The translations under genes and the position numbers were made by a program. Shown piece by piece: positions 18,953-28,642 of a stretch of 64,000 nucleotides of DNA; within the stretch, counting starts at the first letter, position 1; each line of letters begins with the position of its first letter. This DNA is from G963668605 sp963793625 (GTDB taxonomy: Bacteria > Acidobacteriota > Terriglobia > Bryobacterales > Bryobacteraceae): assembly GCA_963793625.1 (NCBI GenBank), contig CAWCAT010000049.1, positions 310,001 to 374,000 on the forward strand, written 5' to 3'. Under the pieces are notes generated by a model. It saw only the letters and a program-made list of their open reading frames with translations, was not told where the DNA came from and made no database searches.

Positions 18953-21900
18953 TCAGAACCGCAGGCGCAATGACAAGCTCACCTGTCTGGGTTCGAAGAA
19001 ACTCGGGTTCATCGTACCGCTATTAGAATTCGCATTCTGCCCGACCTTGGCGTTCGTTGTCGCGTTGGCCGTCAGGTTGGCGCTTACTCCGGCATTTACA
19101 GCATTGGGATTGAAGTTCGTCTGGTTCAGCATGTTGGTCGCCTCAGCCAGGAACTCCATCTTAAGCCGCTCCGTAATACGGAACTGCCGGTTCACCGTCA
19201 GGTTCGTATTGTAGAACCCCGGCGTTCGCAGGCCGCCCACGTACATCGATGTATTGCCCCACCAGTATTGATCCACCTGATAATTCCCATTCGGGAACTG
19301 CACCACGGGCGGAGCAAAGCGATCCGGATTCCACTTCAGGAACGTAAACGCACCCGGAGTCACTATGCGGCCGTCCGGCAACGTCACTGGAGTCTTTCCG
19401 TCGTACCAGCGCTGCAAGTCAGACGGAACTTCGACAGGTTGCCCTGAAACCTCGTTGCAGCGACCATTCATTCCGCCGCAGTTCGGACCCCAGGGTTGCC
19501 CGCCTTGCAGCGTCACGACGGTGCCCAACTGCCAACCGCCCGCGATCGAACGCAGAGCTTTGTTCTGCAGTTCGAACTGCTTACCCTTCCCGAACGGCAG
19601 GTCATACGAGACCACCGTCACGAACCGGTGCGTAATGTCATATCCCAGATACCCGCGGTTGTTCTCCAGGTTGCGGTAATCCACGCCGCCCGTCGCCGAG
19701 GTCCCCAGTCCCGCAGCCTGCGACTCCGCATAGCTTGAGGAGCCCGAACCGCCCGTCAGCCCGGTCGCCTTCGACCACGTATAATTGAACATCGCCACTA
19801 GCCCGTGCGAGTACGAATGCTCTGCCTTAATCTGCAGTGCATTGTAGTTTGTCACACCCTTGCTCGCCAACACCGACTGTCCCAGCAGCGCCAGATAGGG
19901 CTTCTGCAGATTCAGCGTCGAAATATTGGCGCCATTGATGCTCCCGCTGGCTTTGCCAACCAATGCCGGTATCGGGTTCGTAACCTGCACCGAGGCCGGA
20001 TCATTCAAACCATTGGACGACAACCACCCCGCCCGCCATGTCTGCAGCGTAGAATCCGGAACGTCGAAGGTCCCGCTCAGCGGGTAAAGTCGCCAAGGCA
20101 GGTTCGAACCGTGGGACCCGACATAGCCCGCGCCCAAAAGCCACACGCCCTTGATCCGCCGCTCCATAAAGAAGTTCCACTGGTCCATCACCCCGTTCTT
20201 GTAGTTGCGCGGGATCAAGTCCACGGTAAGCGAGGAGTTGTTGTTCCCGTATAGAGCCGGAGCCTGGTTCGCCCCGGGCGCCGGAATGATGATCGTGCTC
20301 TGAAGATCCGAAAAACGTCCAATCGGTATGCCGTTCGGCGTCAGGCCATACGAATTCACCTGTGCGCCGGCAGAGAAGGGACCCGTTCCATAGATCAATC
20401 CATTGGCATTGAACCCGGTATTGCTGGGAACATACACTCGCCCGTACCCTCCCCGCAAAACCGTGGACTGGTTCCAGCGGTAGGCCGCGCTCGCCCGCGG
20501 CGCGAAGTTATTCCACTGCGTGTCCCAGAGATTACGCGAGTACCCCGCTGTCCCGGGAAACGCAATCAGCCCGAGCGCTCCCTGCGGACTTACGAAGCTC
20601 TTTCCCTCCGTATAGGGATTACCGCGCGTCAAATCAAGGCCTGACATGCGGTTGTAGCGCTCCGTCGGCCCCGGTTGCACATCATAACGCATGCCAAGAT
20701 TAATCGTCAGCCTGTCAGTGGCCTTCCAATCGTTCTGCGAATAGAAACCAACGTACTTCGCCGCAAGCGCCGGCTTCGTGCTGGTACCCGCCTGAATTTC
20801 GTAGCCGCCGACTCCGGTCAGCGCGCTCACGAAGCCGATGCCGCGCAGCGCCGGATCAGTGATCAGCGACGAGTTTCCGCCACTCAACCCGCCCAACTGG
20901 CCGTTATTGTTGACCATGCTCAAATTCGGCGTTGCATAGCGCAGGTCCTGCCAGTTGCCCAGATAAACCCGGTACTCGCCGCCAGCCTTCAGCGTCCACT
21001 TGTTCAACATCTTCGTTAAACTTCCGGTCAACGTGTGATTTGTCTGGCGCTCCCGCTTTCGCGCCCACCCATCAGGATTCAGGCTCGCGATCGGCCCTCC
21101 CAGGTTAGCCACAGACGGAGCCGTTCCAAAAATCGCCGACAACGCCTGAATCTGAGCAGGCATGCCGTAATCCGAGTAGTTAAAGCCTGTGCCCACCGGA
21201 TATGTCGAGTTCGTCGCGATGCGAGTCACGCCGTATCGTGCGTCGATTACGGTTGTCGGATTGAGAATTACTGTATCGCCCAGCGCAACATAGGGATTAT
21301 CGTCATCCGTCACGCCGGGGAACGTGTAATTCCCAAACGCACTGTCCTTGCCCCACTTGTTCGGCTGAGCAATGGAACCGCTGGAAACACCACCACTCAT
21401 ATAGATTGAGTTTTTCGGCCCGGGATGGAAATCCAGCCGGCTCGAAAGACTCCGCCGCACCGTCGGCGCCGTGCCTCTGAACATGTAATTGTTGTTGCTG
21501 AACGCATCTGTCGGCGGATTGTTCGCCAGCGGATACGACTGAAGAATCTTCAACCCGAATTTATCGGGATTCGCGACCACGTTTCCCGGAAATGGCTGCC
21601 GAATGAACACACTCGTACTGCCCTGATAAGGCAAAGCTGTGAACGGGTCGAAAATCTGGGCAACCACAGGCTTACCACTGTTGTCACCCACCATCGTTTG
21701 GCTGAAATCACCCTTGCGCTCCAGTTCAGTTGGCACTCTGGCCTGATACACTACCGGATCGCTATGGCTCAACCTCGAGAACGACCCGAAGAAGAAGAGC
21801 TTGTCTTTCCCGTTGAACAGTTTCGGGATGATCACCGGCCCACCCACAGTGCCGCCCGCCTCGTTTAAACGATACTTGCCGCGAACAATTCCGCGCAGAT

Positions 21901-22738
21901 TGTTATTCAGGCCGTTCGCATTCAGCGCTTCATTGCGCGCCCGGTAGCGCAAGGTGCCATGGAACTCGTTCGTGCCGCTTTTGGTGATCATGGAGATCAG
22001 TCCCTGGCCATTGCCAAGGTCGGCGCCAAAGCTGTTCGTGGTCACTCGAACCTCTTGAAGAGTGTCACGATCAGGCACAACCGTAGTCTCGTGCCACCCT
22101 GCGCCCAGCACCGATACTCCGTCGAGTTGCACGTCGTTGCTCCCCATCTGGCCGCCGTTGATTCGAACTGCAGACATCGCTTGTCGGTCACTAAACCCCA
22201 CGCCCAGCTTGCTGCTCGAGTACATCTGCGGAGCCGGAACCACGCCAGCCTGCAACGTCGCGTAGTAGATCGGATTGTTGTTGATGTTGGGAACCAGGGC
22301 AATCACGTTGGTGCTGACCGACCCCTGCACCGTAGCACTCTCGGTCTGCAGTATGGCGGCGCCGGCTTTCACTTCAATGGAAGTCGCCAGGCTACCCGTG
22401 ACCAGAACAGCGTCGGCGCGCACTGCGGTGGAAGTGCCGATCACGATCCCTGTGTTTCGAAAAGTCTGAAACCCATCCATCGTGATCGCCACGGTATACC
22501 GGCCCGCACCTAGATATGGTGCGGTATACTCGCCTGCGGTATTCGTCTTTACCCGGACCGCCACGTTTGTTTCGTCATTCGTAATGACGACGGTCGCATT
22601 CGGGACCACCGCGCCACTAGGATCGGTTACCGATCCTGTAATGGAACTGGATTTGATCTGCGCCGGGCTGAAAGTGGACAAGGCCAACAGCAGCAGCGGC
22701 ACTACAATAGCTTTCAGAACTGACGAGGTTCTCAACAC
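18953..22738 (-). CDS. TonB-dependent receptor, Oar-like
   Basis: About 1261 residues using GTG 22738 (TTG 22735 also possible) behind GGGGAGAG. The longer frame to 22903 reads through the divergent promoter region and is unlikely. It has a signal peptide (VLKAIVVPLLLLALSTFSPA), a carboxypeptidase-regulatory-like domain (SITGSVTDPSGAVVPNATV), plug and barrel (LPFGKGKQFELQNK, RITERLKMEFLAEATNMLNQ) and a C-terminal LSLRLRF. It is divergent from a membrane-anchored regulator gene, a recurring arrangement for this receptor type in Solibacter-like genomes. Substrate unknown. Confidence 0.92.
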   Translation of the reverse strand: MLRTSSVLKAIVVPLLLLALSTFSPAQIKSSSITGSVTDPSGAVVPNATVVITNDETNVAVRVKTNTAGEYTAPYLGAGRYTVAITMDGFQTFRNTGIVIGTSTAVRADAVLVTGSLATSIEVKAGAAILQTESATVQGSVSTNVIALVPNINNNPIYYATLQAGVVPAPQMYSSSKLGVGFSDRQAMSAVRINGGQMGSNDVQLDGVSVLGAGWHETTVVPDRDTLQEVRVTTNSFGADLGNGQGLISMITKSGTNEFHGTLRYRARNEALNANGLNNNLRGIVRGKYRLNEAGGTVGGPVIIPKLFNGKDKLFFFGSFSRLSHSDPVVYQARVPTELERKGDFSQTMVGDNSGKPVVAQIFDPFTALPYQGSTSVFIRQPFPGNVVANPDKFGLKILQSYPLANNPPTDAFSNNNYMFRGTAPTVRRSLSSRLDFHPGPKNSIYMSGGVSSGSIAQPNKWGKDSAFGNYTFPGVTDDDNPYVALGDTVILNPTTVIDARYGVTRIATNSTYPVGTGFNYSDYGMPAQIQALSAIFGTAPSVANLGGPIASLNPDGWARKRERQTNHTLTGSLTKMLNKWTLKAGGEYRVYLGNWQDLRYATPNLSMVNNNGQLGGLSGGNSSLITDPALRGIGFVSALTGVGGYEIQAGTSTKPALAAKYVGFYSQNDWKATDRLTINLGMRYDVQPGPTERYNRMSGLDLTRGNPYTEGKSFVSPQGALGLIAFPGTAGYSRNLWDTQWNNFAPRASAAYRWNQSTVLRGGYGRVYVPSNTGFNANGLIYGTGPFSAGAQVNSYGLTPNGIPIGRFSDLQSTIIIPAPGANQAPALYGNNNSSLTVDLIPRNYKNGVMDQWNFFMERRIKGVWLLGAGYVGSHGSNLPWRLYPLSGTFDVPDSTLQTWRAGWLSSNGLNDPASVQVTNPIPALVGKASGSINGANISTLNLQKPYLALLGQSVLASKGVTNYNALQIKAEHSYSHGLVAMFNYTWSKATGLTGGSGSSSYAESQAAGLGTSATGGVDYRNLENNRGYLGYDITHRFVTVVSYDLPFGKGKQFELQNKALRSIAGGWQLGTVVTLQGGQPWGPNCGGMNGRCNEVSGQPVEVPSDLQRWYDGKTPVTLPDGRIVTPGAFTFLKWNPDRFAPPVVQFPNGNYQVDQYWWGNTSMYVGGLRTPGFYNTNLTVNRQFRITERLKMEFLAEATNMLNQTNFNPNAVNAGVSANLTANATTNAKVGQNANSNSGTMNPSFFEPRQVSLSLRLRF

Positions 22739-22874
22739 AAATCTCTCCCCTTTTGACAGCGTTACGCAAGTCACCAAAGTCGATGACTCTGATGACGAGA
22801 ATATGGGCATCCCGCAGCCATACAAGGTTCGAAACTGTTCCTTAACTGTTACGTGCCTTTTAAAACCAACATGA

Positions 22875-22904
22875 TATAATCGCTCAGCGATTGTGAAACA
22901 CAAT
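22875..22904 (+). promoter_or_regulatory. -10 box and inverted repeat overlapping the regulator start codon
   Basis: TATAAT at 22875-22880 is a consensus -10 element about 23 bp before ATG 22903, leaving a very short leader and no Shine-Dalgarno site. ATTGTG-AAA-CACAAT at 22890-22904 is a perfect 6-bp inverted repeat ending inside the start codon, and CGCTCAGCG just upstream is a second small palindrome. No convincing -35 box is seen. These may form an operator for autoregulation, which is inference. Confidence 0.45.
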
Positions 22905-24168
22905 GTCGGATTTGCACCAGGCCGTTAACATCATGGTCGCATCCGCCCTCTCGGCGAGCGAGAAAGCGGCGCTGCTCGAAGAACTCCACCGGATCCTGAA
23001 CTCTGTTGAATTCCACTCCAGCCCCCGCTGCCGGGAATTCCTCCGCTACGTCGTGGAACACACAATCGACGGTTCCAGCGAACTCCTCAAGGAACGCAAC
23101 ATTGGTATCGATGTCTTCCACCGAAGCCCTTCGTATGAACCCAACTCGGACGCGATCGTGCGGGTTCGCGCTACCGAGGTTCGCAAGCGCCTCGGCCAGT
23201 ATTATGCTCGGGTCGCTGCCGATTCCGGCGTTCGAATTGGCCTCGCAGCCGGCTCGTACGTCCCGGAATTCCACTGGGCCTCTCCGGAACTGGTGCCCGA
23301 TTCGCTTCAGGACACAACGAGTCCCGTGCGTGGCAAGCGCTGGAAGTTGATGCTGTGGCTTTTAGCTCCGCTAGCTCTCGTTCTTTTGGCTGCAACGGTT
23401 TACCTGCCGTTCCACATGCCCTCGACGCCGCTCCACGATTTCTGGAAACCCTTGTTGAATAGTGCCAACCCAGTCGTCATTTGCCTGGGTCAGCCCGTCG
23501 TCTATCACCTTTCCCGCCGTGTCCATGAGAATTATCGGAAGACACTCCCGCAGGATAGGATTCCCGGCCCCTACATCATCCCTCTCAAGCCTGGCGACAT
23601 CGAAGTCTCAGACGTTTTGCCAGTGCCCGACCAATACGTCGGCGCCGGTTCCGCCCAGGCCGCCGCTGGGGTTCGCGCTCTTCTCGCCGGTTGGAAGAAG
23701 CCCAGCCAGATCCGCATCGGGAACGAGTTCTCCTTTTACGACCTGCGCAACTACCCGGCCGTCCTGGAAGGCGCGTTTTCCAACGACTGGGCGATGAAGA
23801 TGAGCCAGCGCATGCCATTCATCTTCGTCCAGGAAAACGGCGTCCGCGGCATCCGCGAAAAGGCAGTTCCTGGAAACGTTTGGAGCCTCCGCTCCCTGAA
23901 GAGCAACGGCAGAACCTCAGAGGACTACGCTGTCGCTGGCCGGGTGTTCGACTCCGGCACCCTGGAGCCTCTCGTATACATCGCGGGCATCACCCAATAC
24001 GGCACTCAGGCAGCAGGCGAGTTCATCTGCAACGAAGAAAGCTTCGCCGCTGCGATTGCCAAGGCTCCCAAGGATTGGGGAACCCGCAATATCCAGATCC
24101 TGCTGCACCTCAACGTGATTGGGAAGGTCCCCGGTAAAGCCGAAGTCCTCGAGGTCCGCACTTGGTAA
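22903..24168 (+). CDS. Membrane-anchored regulator-like protein with Solibacter-type N-terminal domain
   Basis: 421 residues. The N-terminal domain (about 20-130) has CREFLRYVVEHTIDG, LKERNIGIDVFHRS and DAIVRVRATEVRKRLGQYY, then GSYVPEFHW. This domain is common in acidobacterial proteins, where it precedes TPR or cyclase-like modules and has been regarded as regulatory. One transmembrane helix follows (about 147-170, LMLWLLAPLALVLLAATVYL). The C-terminal 240 residues are extracytoplasmic, with no recognised enzyme motif, and could be a sensor domain. It is divergent from the TonB receptor gene with about 165 bp between starts. A job in sensing the imported substrate and controlling the receptor is inferred from this pairing. 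Confidence 0.7.
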   Translation: MSDLHQAVNIMVASALSASEKAALLEELHRILNSVEFHSSPRCREFLRYVVEHTIDGSSELLKERNIGIDVFHRSPSYEPNSDAIVRVRATEVRKRLGQYYARVAADSGVRIGLAAGSYVPEFHWASPELVPDSLQDTTSPVRGKRWKLMLWLLAPLALVLLAATVYLPFHMPSTPLHDFWKPLLNSANPVVICLGQPVVYHLSRRVHENYRKTLPQDRIPGPYIIPLKPGDIEVSDVLPVPDQYVGAGSAQAAAGVRALLAGWKKPSQIRIGNEFSFYDLRNYPAVLEGAFSNDWAMKMSQRMPFIFVQENGVRGIREKAVPGNVWSLRSLKSNGRTSEDYAVAGRVFDSGTLEPLVYIAGITQYGTQAAGEFICNEESFAAAIAKAPKDWGTRNIQILLHLNVIGKVPGKAEVLEVRTW

Positions 24169-24305
24169 CGACGGTGGCCTGTTTGGATGTCGCTATCGGG
24201 ATGGGCCCTGGCGGACGATAAGATTGTTTGAAGGCAAGAGTTGCCTCGCGGCAGGTCAGACGGCAGCCGTTCAGTGACTCTTCCGCGTTAGGAGAAGTTC
24301 AATTA

Positions 24306-27300
24306 ATGCTGCGGTATTCCGTCTCGTCGGTCTTGATTCTACTCGTAGTTTGCGGCGCATTGCCGGCAAGTACAATCACAGTCAGCAACGGCCAGAGCTT
24401 GCAGGCCGCCATCAATTCAGCCAGCGACGGCGACACGATCCTGGTGAACCCTGGCACATACACCCCTCAAAGCCCCGCAAATTGGATTACGGTATCCAAA
24501 GCTGTCAAAATCATCGGTTCACCGGCCAATCCAGCTCAAACCATTATTCAGGGAAATGGCAACGATGTGGGCGTGATCTGGCTTCAGGTCAGCGACAGCA
24601 GCCTGCAGGGTTTCAAGATACAAGGCGGCGGATGGGGTGTGCGGGCCGGCACAATGCTGAACGGGCTAGTCTCGAACATCCGGTTCCAGGACCTGATCAT
24701 CGACACCGATTTCGCCGCTCTCAGTCCCGGCCACGGCATTTCTTTAAATGCCACCAATTCCGTGATCGACAACTGCACCGTGATCAAGGCGTATGCGGGC
24801 GGAATCGGTATTTCCGGAGGCGGGGGCAACGTTCTCATGAACAGCACGGTAAAGCAAGCGCAGACACAGCATGCCATCGTTATCCAGGAAAGCGATGCTA
24901 ATGTGGTCGTCGGAAATACCGTGCGCGGCTCGGCCTATATCGGGATTCTCGTCGCGGGTGGCAGTTTCAATCGAATCGAAAAAAATCACATTTCGGGGCA
25001 TGGCACCGACGGAATCGCTCTGTCAGATACAAGCCGGCTTGCACTGAACAACTACGTAGCAAAGAACGTAATCGTCTCTACCGGCGCTGATGAACCCGGG
25101 CGCGCCGGCACCGGGGTTTGGGTTAACCGTAAATCCAACGGGGCATTTATCTTTGGCAATGACGTCACCAGTCAGGCTGAAGCGGGGCTGACCGTATATA
25201 ACTCTGACAACACCTGGTTACAGGCAAACGTCGCCCGCAGAAACGTACACGCCGGCTATTTCATCACGGACTACGCGCCATATGGCATGGCCAAGCCTAT
25301 GAACGTGTTCCTGCAGAACAATATTGGACTCGATAATCCGAACAACGGGAATGTGTTGCTGCGCGGTTCCGACACCGCGGAAGTCTCCTACAATCACTTT
25401 GCGAGCCCCAACATTTCCGGTGGCGTCGGCATCAACCTGGAGAACGGTCCCGCGCATACACGAGGCTTCCGCAACACGATCCGCAATATGGAATTCGGCG
25501 CCTACGTCCATGCCGGTGCAACCGATGCAATCTTTTTTCAGAACCGCTATACAGGCACGCAGAGGTTTGTTTCAGAGGTAGGCAGCGACACAAAATGGGA
25601 CGCCGGACCATTCCTCGGCGGGAATTACTACTCGCAGTTCTCAACCAGCGGAAATCCGAGTTCCGGAACTCCGTTCACCCTATTTGCAGGCACCGGTTCG
25701 GACCTCTATCCGTACGGCTCTGAGGATTTCGGCAAGGGCTATAGCGTCACCATAACGCAACCTGTCGCCGGGCAGATCGCAGCAGCAGGGAGCCAAAAGA
25801 CGGTTGTCTGGCAGTCCACAGGCTGCGTGCTGGTTGATCTTTACTATGCGTCCGGATCTACCGGGACCGTCCTGATCGCGAGCAACTACCCGGACGCCGG
25901 ATTTTTTCATTGGACTTTACCCGCATCGCTGCCGCAGGCTCTCGATTACACGGTCCGGGTTGACTGCAAGGACTCGACCGGTAGCTCAGCCCGCGCTTCG
26001 GCACAAAGCGGGCAGTTCACCATCGGAAACGGAAATCTCCTTCTGCTGACGCCCGGGCCGGACCAAATGATCAATGCGGGGAGCACGCTTCGCGTCGCCT
26101 GGCGGAAGACATCAGCAGTCGCAGCGGTTGACATTCTTTTGAAGTACGATGACGGGCCCTACTCAGTGCTTCAGTCTGGCGTTGTAGGGAACTTCTCGGA
26201 TATCACGATCCCGGCGATAAATTCCAATCGCGTTTCGATCCAGGTGCGAGACACGGGTGGATCCACGGCCAAAGACGCGGTGGACGGCTACTTCACCATA
26301 CGCGGAGGAACAGCGGTAATAATCTCGCCTAACGCCAACAGGCCCCCGCAGATCGGGCAGCCATTCGCACTGCACTGGATTTCACCGCATGGCTCCTATT
26401 ACGTGGATCTCGATTACTACGATCCTACTGGGGCGACCTTCCGGACCATCGCGCACAGCCTGCCGGACTACGGCAAGTTCACCTGGCTCGTGCCTGACCT
26501 TCCGGGGACTGGCGGATATATCAGAACTACGTTCAGACGTTCAGATTCATCCGTCATTAGTCAGCTCAACTCTCCTGTTTTTAATCTCCGTAAGGCGACT
26601 GTCACTTCCATTACGCCTTCGCTCGTTACAGCGGGCACAGCCGGCTTTAGCCTAACGGTGAACGGAAGCGGCTTCGTGAATGGCTCAGTCGTCCGCTGGA
26701 ATGGGCTCGACAGGACGACCACTTATATCAGCCCCGCGCAATTGCAGGCGGCCATCACCAGCTTAGATGTCAGCACAGCGGGAAACTCGCAGGTGATGAC
26801 TTATGATTCGGCACTTGGCGGGAGTAATAGTGTCACCTTGACGGTCGCGGGAGCTGCGTTGACTCTCGCTACGGTGACCACTGCTCCCACGGGACTTCAG
26901 GTCATTGTGGATGGGGTAACGGCCACGGCTCCGCAGACGTACGCATGGACCCCCGGATCGATGCACACCATTGCAGTTACTTCTCCGCAGGGTGGTGCAA
27001 GTTACGCGTTCTCAAGCTGGAGTGACGGCGGAGCTATCTCGCACGCCGTTACAGCCCCGGCTGGATCAGTCATGTACACGGCGAACTTCTCCGGAGGGAC
27101 CGGCGGCAATATCCCCCCCTATGCCGTGGAACTCTCTCCGTTTGAAGGCGCCGGCGTCACACAAACTTTCAGCGGAACCTTCAACGATGCAAACGGCTGG
27201 ACCGACATCGCCAAAGCTACCTTCTTTTTCCATGAGTCTTACGCCGGCACGTTCGGTCCGTGCACGGTCGAAGTGCGGCCGCAGACGGGCCAGATCACCG

Positions 27301-28634
27301 TCATCGGTGACGATGGGGTGAATTTCCTTCCTGCCGTGACGATGGGTTCCGCGACAACGGTCCAGAACAGCGTTTGTGCGGTCAATGCCGCCGCTTCCAG
27401 CTTTAGCGGATCCGGCAATGTGCTGACAGCAAACGTGGCGCTCACCTTCAAGCCGGCCTTCGGTACCGCGGGCGGCAGGGAGCCACGCAAAGCGGTCTGC
27501 CAGTGGGCTAGGGACACGGCCAATGCGGGCGAACCGCAGTCCTGCTTCGGCTTGTGGATTCCCGAAGCGCCGGCGCCCAGCAGAATTCCGCGCTTCCGCC
27601 TGTACAATCCGATCAACTATGCGCACTTCTTCACGGCCAGCCAGCATGAGAATGACGTGCTGGTCGGACGCGGTTTCAGCCCGGAACCATCGCCTGGTGT
27701 GGTCTTTGACCAACCCACGAGCGTGGACGGGGTTTCGACGCGCGCGTATTACCGCATACTGTTCTTCCCCACCAACGGCGCACCGATTTTCCATTACTGG
27801 ACGCGCGACCGCGAAGAATACAAGGCTGCGATTCGCCTGCGCGGATTGAATCTGGGAGAAGGCGTCGATTCGTTCATGTTAACTGGCCAGGTTCCCAATA
27901 CATTCCCGCTGTCGCGGTTGTTGTTTACCGCCGGGCCATCGCCTTATCCGATTTACCATTACGCGCTCGAATACGAGACCAGCGTGCTCCTGGGCATGGG
28001 CTGGGGTAGATCGCTCGGAATCGAGGGCTATCTCTACCCGCCTCAGGCGCCTGCCGCTGCGAAAGCGCCATCAGCACGGATTGAGAAGCGAATCAGTGCG
28101 GTACTCAATGCCGCGAGCCACGATGCTGGTCCGGTCGCTCCGGGGCAATTAATCCGGGTCTATGGACGCGATTTCAGCAAGCTCGCGCAAGCGTTCATCG
28201 ACGGCAATGCGGTTCCGCTGACTGCGATAACCGAGCGCTATATCGAACTCGTGATTCCTGAAACGGTGAAAGAGTCCGTCGCGCTGGTTGTTGACGACAT
28301 TGGTGTCAGGACCGAAGCAGTTAGCCTTGCTGTCGCGGCAGCCAGGCCGGCTGTCTTCGTGAAGGATTTTCTGGGACGCGGAGTGATCGAGGCGCTGCCA
28401 TCGCAGGCCGGCACTGTAACGCTACAGGTAACCGGCGCGGGCGAACTGCCGCTCTCTGTGCGTTTGAACGGTTACCCTGCGGAGATTCTTTCGATCTCAC
28501 CGATTGCTGATCAGCCGGGCCGGCTGGCGGTGAACGTAAAGGTCCCGGTCGAACAGCTGCCGGGTCTGGCTACGCTCTCGCTGCAGGCAGGCGAAGCGAA
28601 TGCGCAACCGGGGTTGCTGGTGAGGGTGCAGTAA
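24306..28634 (+). CDS. Large secreted right-handed beta-helix protein with Ig-like/IPT, DUF5648-like and Solibacter C-terminal domains
   Basis: 1442 residues from ATG 24306 (AGGAG 11 bp upstream; the frame is open from 24228). Signal peptide about 1-21. About residues 24-430 are a parallel beta-helix (SLQAAINSASDGDTILVNPG, then NSF/NxV-type rungs such as ISGHGTDGIALSDTS). Repeated beta-sandwich domains follow (about 470-800), an IPT/TIG-like segment (about 790-860, ITPSLVTAGTAGFSLTVNGS), and a DUF5648-like block (RLYNPINYAHFFTASQHEND, later HYWTRDREEY and MGWGRSLGIEGYLYP). The end is a Solibacter-type domain (SAVLNAASHDAGPVAPGQLI). Beta-helix start motifs suggest polysaccharide binding or lyase activity, but no catalytic residues can be assigned. 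Confidence 0.8.
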   Translation: MLRYSVSSVLILLVVCGALPASTITVSNGQSLQAAINSASDGDTILVNPGTYTPQSPANWITVSKAVKIIGSPANPAQTIIQGNGNDVGVIWLQVSDSSLQGFKIQGGGWGVRAGTMLNGLVSNIRFQDLIIDTDFAALSPGHGISLNATNSVIDNCTVIKAYAGGIGISGGGGNVLMNSTVKQAQTQHAIVIQESDANVVVGNTVRGSAYIGILVAGGSFNRIEKNHISGHGTDGIALSDTSRLALNNYVAKNVIVSTGADEPGRAGTGVWVNRKSNGAFIFGNDVTSQAEAGLTVYNSDNTWLQANVARRNVHAGYFITDYAPYGMAKPMNVFLQNNIGLDNPNNGNVLLRGSDTAEVSYNHFASPNISGGVGINLENGPAHTRGFRNTIRNMEFGAYVHAGATDAIFFQNRYTGTQRFVSEVGSDTKWDAGPFLGGNYYSQFSTSGNPSSGTPFTLFAGTGSDLYPYGSEDFGKGYSVTITQPVAGQIAAAGSQKTVVWQSTGCVLVDLYYASGSTGTVLIASNYPDAGFFHWTLPASLPQALDYTVRVDCKDSTGSSARASAQSGQFTIGNGNLLLLTPGPDQMINAGSTLRVAWRKTSAVAAVDILLKYDDGPYSVLQSGVVGNFSDITIPAINSNRVSIQVRDTGGSTAKDAVDGYFTIRGGTAVIISPNANRPPQIGQPFALHWISPHGSYYVDLDYYDPTGATFRTIAHSLPDYGKFTWLVPDLPGTGGYIRTTFRRSDSSVISQLNSPVFNLRKATVTSITPSLVTAGTAGFSLTVNGSGFVNGSVVRWNGLDRTTTYISPAQLQAAITSLDVSTAGNSQVMTYDSALGGSNSVTLTVAGAALTLATVTTAPTGLQVIVDGVTATAPQTYAWTPGSMHTIAVTSPQGGASYAFSSWSDGGAISHAVTAPAGSVMYTANFSGGTGGNIPPYAVELSPFEGAGVTQTFSGTFNDANGWTDIAKATFFFHESYAGTFGPCTVEVRPQTGQITVIGDDGVNFLPAVTMGSATTVQNSVCAVNAAASSFSGSGNVLTANVALTFKPAFGTAGGREPRKAVCQWARDTANAGEPQSCFGLWIPEAPAPSRIPRFRLYNPINYAHFFTASQHENDVLVGRGFSPEPSPGVVFDQPTSVDGVSTRAYYRILFFPTNGAPIFHYWTRDREEYKAAIRLRGLNLGEGVDSFMLTGQVPNTFPLSRLLFTAGPSPYPIYHYALEYETSVLLGMGWGRSLGIEGYLYPPQAPAAAKAPSARIEKRISAVLNAASHDAGPVAPGQLIRVYGRDFSKLAQAFIDGNAVPLTAITERYIELVIPETVKESVALVVDDIGVRTEAVSLAVAAARPAVFVKDFLGRGVIEALPSQAGTVTLQVTGAGELPLSVRLNGYPAEILSISPIADQPGRLAVNVKVPVEQLPGLATLSLQAGEANAQPGLLVRVQ

Positions 28635-28642
28635 CTGAGAGC

